Assembly: GCF_904831005.1 (NCBI RefSeq)
Contig: NZ_LR882982.1
Coordinates: 3,038,001-3,102,000, forward strand
From: Microbacterium hydrocarbonoxydans
GTDB taxonomy: Bacteria > Actinomycetota > Actinomycetes > Actinomycetales > Microbacteriaceae
DNA: 64,000 nucleotides
Direction of reading: 5' to 3'
A program made the position numbers and the translations under genes. Within the stretch, counting starts at the first letter, position 1, and every line of letters begins with the position of its first letter. Shown here piece by piece: positions 34,427 through 47,627 of the stretch. The notes below the pieces were generated by a model. That model saw only the letters and a list, made by a program, of their open reading frames with translations, searched no databases and was not told where the DNA came from.

Positions 34427-35748
34427 CCTCGCTCACCACGCGGCTGCGTGAGCGTCGACTGGATGCTGCGCCCACTCGCGCGCAGACGATCGCGTTCGGC
34501 GCCTCGGGCTTCCCGACCCAGCTCATGGCCCAGACCTTCTCGGCCTTCGTCGTGTACTTCTACGTCACGCAGCTGGGGGTCGCTCCCGCATGGGTCGCCG
34601 GCGCACTGGTCGCCCACGGCGTGCTGAGCGCGGTGCTCAATCCGGTGGTGGGCGCGCTCTCCGATCGCATCCGCACGCCCTGGGGGCGGCGCATCCCCTG
34701 GATCGGGCTCGGCATCGTGCCGCTCGTGGTCGCGTTCGCGCTGGTCTGGATGCCACCGGAACTGCCCACCGGCGGGCTGATCGTGTGGTTCCTCGTCGTG
34801 GTCGCGGTGTACGACATCGCGTTCGTCGTGGTGGTGCTCAACATCTCTGCGCTCTTCCCCGAGATCTTCCGCACCACAGAGGAACGGGCGCGCGGCAACG
34901 TGCCTCGACAGGTCTTCGCGATCCTCGGCATGGTCCTGGGAACGGCCGGGGCTCCCGCGCTCTATGGATGGATCGGCTGGGCGGGCATGGCGATCGTGCT
35001 CTCCGCGGTGTGCCTGGTGCTGCTCGCATGGTCGTTCATCGGCGGCATGCTCGAGCGCCGGGTGCCCGAGGCCACGTCGGAGGCCATGCGATGGGGTGCG
35101 CAGCTGGCATACACGTTCCGCAACCGCGCCTTCGTGCCATATGTGCTCGGATCCCTGTTCATGCAGACGGCGATCGCCGTGATCCTCGCGGGGCTCCCGT
35201 TCTACGTGCGCTACTCGTTGCGCGCCGCCGAGGGGGAGAGCAGCGTGCTGCTCGGCGCGATCTTCGTCACCGCCATCCCGTCGATCGTGCTGTGGAGTTC
35301 CGTCGTGCGACGGACGACACCGCGCACGGCGCTGCTGTGGAGCGTGGCGGTCTTCGGACTCGCGGTGGTGGGGTATCTGCTGCCGACCGGGGTGCTGGCC
35401 GCGGCCCTCGTGGGCGTGGGTGTGGGCGTGGGGGTCGGTGGACTGCTGCAGCTGCTCGAGGTGGTGCTCGCTCAGATCATCGACGACGACGCGATGCGCA
35501 CCGGGCATCGGCGCGAGGGCGCGTACTTCGGAGTGAACGGCTTCGTGGTGCGCGGCTCGGTGGTGCTGCAGGCGATCGTCGCGGCGATCGTGCTGACCGC
35601 ATCCGGCTTCGACTCGTCACTGGGCGATGCTCAGCCGGAGTCGGTCGACGCGGGGATCCGCGTGATGGTGGCGGTGGTTCCACTGGTGTTCAGCGCGCTC
35701 GCGTGGCTCTGCTTCCTCGCCTATCCGATCCGTTCCCGGGACGTGTGA
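34423..35748 (+). CDS. MFS sugar transporter (GPH cation symporter-like)
   Basis: 441-residue MFS_2/GPH-type permease with about 12 membrane segments. Seen: FGASGFPTQLMAQTFSAFVVYFYV in the first helix (quoted in parts: GFPTQLMAQTF and AFVVYFYVTQ), the loop 2-3 signature GALSDRIRTPWGRRIPWI, and RREGAYFGVNGFVVRGSVVL in the second half, as in MelB-like sugar:cation symporters. Coupled to the ChbG-type deacetylase by a 4-bp overlap, so it probably imports that enzyme's substrate or a precursor. It ends 597 bp before the 16S gene. Confidence 0.88.
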   Translation: MTSLTTRLRERRLDAAPTRAQTIAFGASGFPTQLMAQTFSAFVVYFYVTQLGVAPAWVAGALVAHGVLSAVLNPVVGALSDRIRTPWGRRIPWIGLGIVPLVVAFALVWMPPELPTGGLIVWFLVVVAVYDIAFVVVVLNISALFPEIFRTTEERARGNVPRQVFAILGMVLGTAGAPALYGWIGWAGMAIVLSAVCLVLLAWSFIGGMLERRVPEATSEAMRWGAQLAYTFRNRAFVPYVLGSLFMQTAIAVILAGLPFYVRYSLRAAEGESSVLLGAIFVTAIPSIVLWSSVVRRTTPRTALLWSVAVFGLAVVGYLLPTGVLAAALVGVGVGVGVGGLLQLLEVVLAQIIDDDAMRTGHRREGAYFGVNGFVVRGSVVLQAIVAAIVLTASGFDSSLGDAQPESVDAGIRVMVAVVPLVFSALAWLCFLAYPIRSRDV

Positions 35749-35968
35749 GCGGACCCGTCCGTCGCGACACGCCCGGCGGACTGCGTTGATTTGCCGGAAC
35801 CCCGGATCCCCCGTAACTTATTACTTGTTCGCCCCACAGGGACGCGGAGAGGCCGAGAGCCTTACCCCCCTCAAGCGGAGAACCACCTCCACTCGATCAT
35901 CTCCTCGGAGAAGATCGCAGACATACTTCTGTCTGACCTGGAGCTTCCACCTCGGAGAAACGGTCGAT

Positions 35969-35996
35969 TTGACAGCGACTCCGAAACGGATAAGCT
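35969..35996 (+). promoter_or_regulatory. rRNA promoter P1
   Basis: Consensus -35 TTGACA (35969-35974), 16-bp spacer, -10 TAAGCT (35991-35996), followed by GAAGTTGCC. Confidence 0.8.
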
Positions 35997-36065
35997 AGTG
36001 AAGTTGCCTCGGCGGCCTTGAGCCCTGAGCTGCAGATCTGGTTCTGAGCTTCACGGCGTGTCGAT

Positions 36066-36093
36066 TTGACAGCCGGAACAGCGAAGATAAGAT
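36066..36093 (+). promoter_or_regulatory. rRNA promoter P2
   Basis: -35 TTGACA (36066-36071), 16-bp spacer, -10 TAAGAT (36088-36093), exactly 97 bp after P1 and with the same downstream GAAGTTGCC. Confidence 0.8.
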
Positions 36094-36345
36094 AGAGAAG
36101 TTGCCCTTCGGGCCTGGTTGTGATGACTGGGTCGTGGGAGCATCCGATCCTTGAGAACTCAACAGCGTGCACTTGTCAAATGCCAAATAACCTCGATTCA
36201 GCTTCGGCTGGATGAGATTCCTTTGGATCAAAGACCAACTCCTTCCGGGGGGTTGGCAATGGATGAAGTCAGCAATGAATTTGTCTCTTTGGTCAGCATC
36301 AAACTCGCTGCGTCACCGTTTTCCCGGTGTCGTATGCATTTCTTT

Positions 36346-41379
<5,034 letters not shown>

Positions 41380-41484
41380 CACACCGTTTGTTGGTGCTAC
41401 GCGTCCACTGAGTGGTTCTCGATGTACGGTCGAGAACCGCATGACAATGACTTTGTTATGTGTTTGATTGAAACATCAATAGTG

Positions 41485-41601
41485 TTTCGGCGGCCATAGC
41501 GTGAGGGAAACGCCCGGTTACATTCCGAACCCGGAAGCTAAGCCTCACAGCGCCGATGGTACTGCAGGGGGGACCCTGTGGGAGAGTAGGACACCGCCGG
41601 A
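41485..41601 (+). rRNA. rrf: 5S ribosomal RNA
   Basis: About 117 nt. Paired ends (GGCGGCC / GCCGCC-type helix), loop region CCGAACCCGGAAGCTAAG and GGGAGAGTAGG are as expected for actinobacterial 5S. It lies about 105 bp after 23S in the same transcription unit and is followed directly by a terminator. Confidence 0.95.
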
Positions 41602-41615
41602 CTTCTTTTAAACAG

Positions 41616-41645
41616 AGAAGCCACCCAATGTTGGGTGGCTTTTCT
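41616..41645 (+). terminator. rRNA operon terminator
   Basis: AAGCCACCCAA pairs with TTGGGTGGCTT around a 2-nt TG loop, followed by a T-rich tail (TTTTCT); it starts about 15 nt after 5S rRNA. A canonical intrinsic terminator. Confidence 0.92.
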
Positions 41646-41692
41646 GCGTTAACGCGATTGCCCGGGACGTATGCACCCGGGCGGACGCCCGT

Positions 41693-41736
41693 ACGACGAA
41701 GGGCCCTTCCTCTCACGAGGAAGGGCCCTTCGTCGT
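41693..41736. terminator. Strong bidirectional terminator between rrn and galE
   Basis: Perfect 20-bp stem (ACGACGAAGGGCCCTTCCTC and complement) with a 4-nt TCAC loop, in the gap between the rRNA operon and the convergent galE gene. A second barrier to rRNA read-through and the terminator of gal transcripts. Confidence 0.92.
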
Positions 41737-41751
41737 TATCGACTCAGGAGG

Positions 41752-42729
41752 TCACGACGCGTTGCGCCGTGCCTCCCAGCCGGTGCGGACCATCTCGTCG
41801 ACCGAGTAGCGCATCTTCCAGTCGAGGTCACGGGCGGCGAGCTCACCCGTCGCGACGATACGGTCGGGATCACCTGCCCGGCGCGGGCCGATCTCGGGCG
41901 TGAAGTCGATGCCGGTGACTCGTGCGACGGCATCCATGATCTGCTTCACGCTCAGGCCGTCTCCGGAACCGAGGTTGTATGCGGGCTCGAGGGGCTCTCC
42001 TGCGGCGAGGCGCTGTGCGGCAGCCACGTGCGCTGCGGCGATGTCGCCGACATGCACGTAGTCGCGCACGTTCGTGCCGTCTTCGGTGTCGTAGTCGTCG
42101 CCGTTGATGCGCGGAGTCTTTCCGGCGAGCAGCGCCTCGAACACGATCGGGAAGAGGTTGTGCGGGCTGACGTCGTAGACCGTTGGATCGGCCGAGCCCA
42201 CCACGTTGAAATAACGCAGCGACGTGTGACGCAGCGGTCGGGCGGTCTCTGCCGTCGCGACGGCCTGGTCGCGCAGCAGCCACTCGCCGATGAGCTTGGA
42301 CTCGCCGTAGGGGCTGGCCGGCTTCTTCTCGGTGCCCTCCACGACGAGGGGCACATCCGGGGTGCCGAACACGGCGGCCGACGACGAGAAGACGATGTTG
42401 CTGACGCCTGCGCCCTCCATGGCCTCGAGGATCACACGGGTGCCTTCGACGTTCTGCGCATAGGTGTGCAGCGGGCGCTGGACCGAGACCCCGGCGTACT
42501 TGAAGCCGGCGACATGGATCACGCCCTCGGCGTCGTGGTCGCGCAGGGTCTTCTCGACGAGCTCGCGATCGAGGATGCTCCCCGTCACGAACGGCACTCC
42601 TTCGGGAACGAACGACTCGACCCCGCTCGAGAGATCATCGAGGATGACCGGGGCCAGCCCGGCATCCGCCAATGCTCGTACGACGTGCGATCCGATGTAG
42701 CCGGCGCCGCCGGTGACGATCCAGGACAT
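41752..42729 (-). CDS. galE: UDP-glucose 4-epimerase
   Basis: 325-residue extended short-chain dehydrogenase interconverting UDP-galactose and UDP-glucose in the Leloir pathway. Seen: WIVTGGAGYIGSHVVRAL for NAD, VIHVAGFKYAGVSVQRPL, VFSSSAAVFGTPDVP supplying the Ser, the catalytic pair SPYGESKLIGEW (Tyr, Lys), and YNLGSGDGLSVKQIMDAV. A GAGGAG ribosome binding site lies before the ATG. It is last of the galT-galK-galE set, 136 bp after galK; the gap shows no clear terminator, so read-through from galTK is likely. Confidence 0.95.
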   Translation of the reverse strand: MSWIVTGGAGYIGSHVVRALADAGLAPVILDDLSSGVESFVPEGVPFVTGSILDRELVEKTLRDHDAEGVIHVAGFKYAGVSVQRPLHTYAQNVEGTRVILEAMEGAGVSNIVFSSSAAVFGTPDVPLVVEGTEKKPASPYGESKLIGEWLLRDQAVATAETARPLRHTSLRYFNVVGSADPTVYDVSPHNLFPIVFEALLAGKTPRINGDDYDTEDGTNVRDYVHVGDIAAAHVAAAQRLAAGEPLEPAYNLGSGDGLSVKQIMDAVARVTGIDFTPEIGPRRAGDPDRIVATGELAARDLDWKMRYSVDEMVRTGWEARRNAS

Positions 42730-42865
42730 GCTGCTCCTCAGGTGTTGGAGGTTTCAGTATCTCAGGACGGCGCGACGGAGCGTCGGCCGATCCGCGTGCA
42801 CGCGCCGATCTGTGGATGGTCCGACACCCATCGGCCGAGGAACGACCGACGGCCGGCGAACCGGG

Positions 42866-44040
<1,175 letters not shown>

Positions 44041-44044
<4 letters not shown>

Positions 44045-45276
44045 GCGGATGCCTCTTCTGCGTCGGTCAGGGCGGTGTCGGTCGGGTGCGCGTCCGTCGG
44101 GCTGGCGTCCGCCCGGGCGATCGCCTCGCGGATGCGGGCGGCGCCCTGTTCGGGCGTGACCTCTGCGGCCCACGCCCACATGGCTGCTTCGGAGCCGGCG
44201 AGGAACTTGAGCTTGTCTGCGGCGCGTCGAGGACTCGTGAGCTGCAGGTGCAGACGCACGCTCTCGCGGCCGACGTTGACGGGGGCCTGGTGCCACGCGG
44301 CGATGTAGGGGGTCGGAGTGTCGTAGAGCGCGTCGACACCGCGGAGGAGACGCAGGTAGAGGGGCGCCAGCTCGTCACGCTCTGCATCCGTGGTGGCGGC
44401 GAAGTCGGGCACATGCCGGTGCGGCATGAGGTGCACTTCGAGAGGCCAACGGGCGGCGAAGGGCACGAACGCGGTCCAGTGCTCGCCGCGGAAGACGACC
44501 CGTTCCGACGCCTGCTCGAACTCGAGGATGCGCTGGAAGAGGTCGGGCGCGGTGCGATCGATCGAGTCGAGCACGCGAGTCGTGCGCGGAGTGACGTAGG
44601 GGTAGGCGTAGATCTGGCCGTGCGGATGCGGCAGCGTCACGCCGATCGCCTCGCCGCGGTTCTCGAACGGGAAGATCTGCTCGATGCCCGGGAGCTGGGA
44701 GAGCGCTGCGGTGCGGTCGGCCCACGCCTCGATCACGGTGCGAGCCCGGGTGACGGACTGGGTGCCGAACGATCCCGTGTGCTCAGGGCTGAAGCACACG
44801 ACTTCGCAGCGCCCGACCGAGGTGCGGCTGCGGCCGAGTCCGAGCGCCGCCAGGTCGTCGAGTCCGCGCGGAGGGTTGCTCGCGGCCGGGGCGATGCCGA
44901 TCGCCTCGGCGAGGGCGGGGCCGAAGGCCGGCGAGCGGTTCTCGAACACCGCGACGTCATAGAGCGACGGCACTTCGGACGGGTTGGTCGGCGACTGCGG
45001 GGCGAGCGGGTCGGCGTCGGCGCTCGGCATCATGACGCGGTTCTGTCGGTTGGCGGCGACCGTGATCCAGTCGCCGGTCAGCACGTCGAGTCGCATCGAG
45101 GCCGTGTCGCCCCGAGGGTCGAGGGTGCGCGCGTCGACGGCGCGCTCGGCGCCCAGCGTCGTGTCGGGGTCGTCGAAGTAGATGAGCTCACGGCCGTCGG
45201 CGAGCGTCGTCGCTCGCTTCGTGATTCCGGCGGAGAGGGTCTCGGTGCGCATCTCAAGAGATTCGGGCGTGTTCAC
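44041..45276 (-). CDS. galT: Galactose-1-phosphate uridylyltransferase
   Basis: 411 residues from the GTG at 45276. Exchanges galactose-1-phosphate and UDP-glucose. Seen: DWITVAANRQNRVMMP, ENRSPAFGP, CEVVCFSPEHTGSF, the catalytic HPHGQIYAYPYV (nucleophilic His within His-Pro-His), and EVHLMPHRHVPDF. GTG is chosen because TACCAT lies 6 nt upstream, the leaderless pattern used by other genes here; ATG 45252 (403 residues) is the alternative. First gene of galT-galK-galE. A LacI-type operator (45270-45283) covers the transcription start. Confidence 0.93.
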
Positions 45277-45283
45277 GTAAACA
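45270..45283. promoter_or_regulatory. LacI/GalR-type operator 1 (gal)
   Basis: TGTTCACGTAAACA, a 14-bp palindrome matching its inverse at 12 of 14 positions, with the CG centre typical of LacI-family sites. It overlaps the galT start and abuts its -10 (45283-45288, TACCAT on the minus strand). A second site begins 31 bp further on. Confidence 0.75.
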
Positions 45284-45288
45284 TGGTA
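45283..45288 (-). promoter_or_regulatory. -10 box of a leaderless promoter (galT)
   Basis: TACCAT on the minus strand, exactly 6 nt before GTG 45276; it touches the LacI-type operator. Confidence 0.5.
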
Positions 45289-45300
45289 CGCACACCGCCG

Positions 45301-45314
45301 TGATAACGTCAACA
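45301..45314. promoter_or_regulatory. LacI/GalR-type operator 2 (gal)
   Basis: TGATAACGTCAACA, 10 of 14 positions palindromic with a central CG, 31 bp (three helical turns) from operator 1. Located to repress the regulator gene itself; it contains a possible -10 (GATAAC). Confidence 0.6.
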
Positions 45315-45350
45315 TTGCCGAGTTGTGGATGCGAGACGGAGGTGCCTGCG

Positions 45351-46370
45351 GTGGAGGAAGAGCTGCAGCACGACCCCGAGCCGGTCCGACGGCGGCGTCC
45401 CTCATCCGGACGTGTCTCGATGGCGATGGTCGCGTCACGCGCCGGGGTCTCGGGGCAGACCGTATCGCGCGTGGTCAACGACAGCCCACGGGTCGATCCC
45501 CTCACCCGTGAGCGCGTCGAGAAGGCGATGGCCGAGCTGGGATACCGCCCGCATCGCGCGGCGCGAGCGCTGCGCACCGGCCGCTCGCAGACGATCGGGC
45601 TCGTGGTGACGACCCTGGCGACGGTCGGCAACTCGCGGATGCTGCAGGCGACGGCCGAGGCTGCCGCCGAGCGCGGCTACGCCCTCACCCTCGTGACGGC
45701 GGGCGACAGCGTCGCCGACGCGTTCGAGCGCCTCGCCGAGCAGGAGGTCGACGGCGCCATCGTGCTCAATGAGGCCTCGGCGCTGGTGCCCGCTGCCGAA
45801 CGGCCGGCGGGACTGCGCCTCGTGGTCGTCGATGCTCCGGGAGCGGCAGACCTCGCCGTCGTGCACAGCGACCATGTCGGTGGCGCGGCCGCCGCGACCG
45901 CGTATCTGCTGGGCCTCGGACATGAGACCGTCCATCATCTCGCGGGGCCGTCCGATTCGTTCGCCGCTGCCGAACGGGAGCGCGGCTGGCGTGAGACTCT
46001 CGTCGCTGCGGGTATCGATCCTCCGGCGGTCGCGCGCGGCGATTGGTCGGCCGAAGCCGGCTTCACGGCGGGCGATGCCCTCGGCGCAGCATCCGCCGTC
46101 TTCTGCGCCAACGACCAGATGGCGCTCGGACTGCTGCGCGCGCTCGCCGAGGCGGGAAGGCGGGTGCCCGAGGACGTCGGCGTCATCGGATTCGACGACG
46201 TGCCGGATGCCGCGAACTACCGCCCGCCGCTGACCACGATCCGGCAGGACTTCACCGCGCTCGCGCACCGGGCCGTCGACCTGCTCGTCGCCGAGATCGA
46301 GGGAACCGCTGGCGTCGACGCATCCGCAGTGGTGCCCACCCTCTTGATCGAGCGCGCCAGCACACGCTGA
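45351..46370 (+). CDS. LacI-family regulator of the gal genes
   Basis: 339-residue LacI/GalR protein: N-terminal helix-turn-helix (MAMVASRAGVSGQTVSRVVN then RERVEKAMAELGYRPHRAAR) and a periplasmic-binding-like sensor (IGLVVTTLATVGN, VVVDAPGAADLAVVHSDHVG, FCANDQMALGLLRAL, VGVIGFDDVPDAANYRPPLT). GTG 45351 is chosen because GGAG (45338-45341) lies 9 nt upstream and because starts further up (GTG 45300) would put an operator inside the gene. Divergent from galT, with two LacI-type operators between them; it probably represses galTKE and itself. Confidence 0.88.
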   Translation: MEEELQHDPEPVRRRRPSSGRVSMAMVASRAGVSGQTVSRVVNDSPRVDPLTRERVEKAMAELGYRPHRAARALRTGRSQTIGLVVTTLATVGNSRMLQATAEAAAERGYALTLVTAGDSVADAFERLAEQEVDGAIVLNEASALVPAAERPAGLRLVVVDAPGAADLAVVHSDHVGGAAAATAYLLGLGHETVHHLAGPSDSFAAAERERGWRETLVAAGIDPPAVARGDWSAEAGFTAGDALGAASAVFCANDQMALGLLRALAEAGRRVPEDVGVIGFDDVPDAANYRPPLTTIRQDFTALAHRAVDLLVAEIEGTAGVDASAVVPTLLIERASTR

Positions 46371-46428
46371 GACGGCCCGCTGCGCGGATCGATTCTGTGT
46401 GCGGTGCTGCGGTACTGCGGGCTGCGGT

Positions 46429-46534
46429 GCGGGGTCGATTGCGCATCGGAAACGGCTGAAGTAGATGCGCAAGTGGCCCCGCCTGGCCGCGCAGGCCGCG
46501 CGGGGGAACGGCAGAAGTGGCCCTGCGACCGAGC
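46429..46534. repeat. Inverted repeat GCGGGGTCGATTGCGCATC plus partial copy
   Basis: Arm 46429-46447 is inverted at 46464-46482 (GATGCGCAAGTGGCCCCGC) around a 16-nt loop. A further partial copy (GGCAGAAGTGGCCC) is at about 46510-46523. It fills the gap between the gal regulator and the convergent DeoR-LacI chimera gene. The arm resembles those at 56511-56631 and 63298-63440 (GGGGTC..TT..GCATC) without being identical. Confidence 0.8.
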
Positions 46535-46538
46535 CGAG

Positions 46539-47627
46539 TCAGGCCGGCGGGGCCGACGACTGCCTGGCGTTCATCGTGGGACTCAGCACGACGCGATGCA
46601 CCGGACGCGTGGGGTCTTCGAGGCGTCGGGCGAGGAGGTCGATCGCGGCGGCGCCGACGGCGGCGCGCGGCGGGCTGACCGCGCTCAGCGCCGGGGTGAA
46701 CAGCTGCGCGACCTCGTCGTCGTACGCGACGACCGAGAGGTCTTCGGGGATCGAGAGTCCGCGGTTCAGGGCGATGTCGATGAAGGCCATCGCCTCGGGG
46801 TCGGAGTGGATCAACAGCCCGGTCACCCCGGCGTCGAGCGCCGTGTCGATGGCCGCGTTGACGGCCTTGGCGAACCCGGGGCCGTTTCGGTCGGGGAACA
46901 GGCTCTCGAAGTGCTCTGACGGTGCGAGCCCGAGCTCCTCGCAGGCGGTCGCCCACCCCGTGACGATCTTGCGCCCTGTCGGCGACTCTCGCGACAGGAT
47001 GAGGCCGATGCGTCGATGGCCGAGGTCGGCGAGGTGCCGCGCGGCGAGCACGGCCCCCAGAGCGTGGTCCGTGGTGACGTTCTCGACCGGCGCGCGATCG
47101 GGCAGTCTCACCGCATCCCGCTCGACGAACACCGAGGGGATGCCGGAGGCGCCGAGCCACTGCACGACGTCCTGCGCATGCGTGACATCAGGGTTCGGGG
47201 CGACGATGAGTCCGCGGATGTCGTCGGCGGCGATGAGGCGCTCGAGCACCGGCCGCTCGTCCTGCAGCTCGTACGAGGCGCCGCGCAGCACCAGGCGCAG
47301 GCCGCGCTTGCGGGCCTCGGCTTCCATCCCGCGCACGACTCCCGGCCAGTAGTAGGCGAGTGACGGCACCAGCACGCCGATCGCGCCACCCGTGCGAGCG
47401 GGCGGATGCTCCTGCATGCCAGCATCCTGCGGGGCCACTGCTCCGCCGTGCACGCGCTCGAGACGCCCCTCCTCCTCGAGCTGCTGCAGATCGCGGCGCA
47501 GTGTGACGGGGGCGACGCCGAGCTCTTCGGTGAGGCGCGAGACGCGCACGATCCCGTCTCGCTCGAGTGCTGCGAGGATGTGCGCGTGACGCGCAGGCGC
47601 CAGCGGAGCATGCTGCTGATCGGTCAT
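46539..47627 (-). CDS. Chimeric regulator: DeoR helix-turn-helix with LacI-type sensor
   Basis: 362 residues. The N-terminal ~60 residues are a DeoR-type winged helix (ARHAHILAALERDGIVRVSR then LGVAPVTLRRDLQQLEEEGR and LERVHGGAV). From about residue 75 the protein is a periplasmic-binding-like sugar sensor as in LacI/GalR (IGVLVPSLAYYWPGVVRGME, GLIVAPNPD, NVTTDHALGAVLAARHLADL, GLLIHSDPEAMAFIDIALNR, LSVVAYDDEVAQLFTPALSA). The usual DeoR isomerase-like domain is replaced, so it probably senses a free sugar and not a sugar phosphate. The start overlaps the upstream heparinase-like stop by 4 bp. Likely controls the divergent transport/catabolic operon. Confidence 0.88.
   Translation of the reverse strand: MTDQQHAPLAPARHAHILAALERDGIVRVSRLTEELGVAPVTLRRDLQQLEEEGRLERVHGGAVAPQDAGMQEHPPARTGGAIGVLVPSLAYYWPGVVRGMEAEARKRGLRLVLRGASYELQDERPVLERLIAADDIRGLIVAPNPDVTHAQDVVQWLGASGIPSVFVERDAVRLPDRAPVENVTTDHALGAVLAARHLADLGHRRIGLILSRESPTGRKIVTGWATACEELGLAPSEHFESLFPDRNGPGFAKAVNAAIDTALDAGVTGLLIHSDPEAMAFIDIALNRGLSIPEDLSVVAYDDEVAQLFTPALSAVSPPRAAVGAAAIDLLARRLEDPTRPVHRVVLSPTMNARQSSAPPA

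Larger units (their letters stand above)
35749..36345 (+). promoter_or_regulatory. rRNA operon leader region
   Basis: A 597-bp non-coding stretch before 16S rRNA. It contains two tandem promoters (35969-35996 and 36066-36093) followed by the same AAGTTGCC start-region motif, and the actinobacterial leader element TTGAGAACTCAACAGCGTGC (36151-36170) that recurs in similar form before 23S at 38141. The last ~180 bp are AT-richer and probably pair with sequences after 16S for RNase processing. No gene is seen. Confidence 0.8.
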
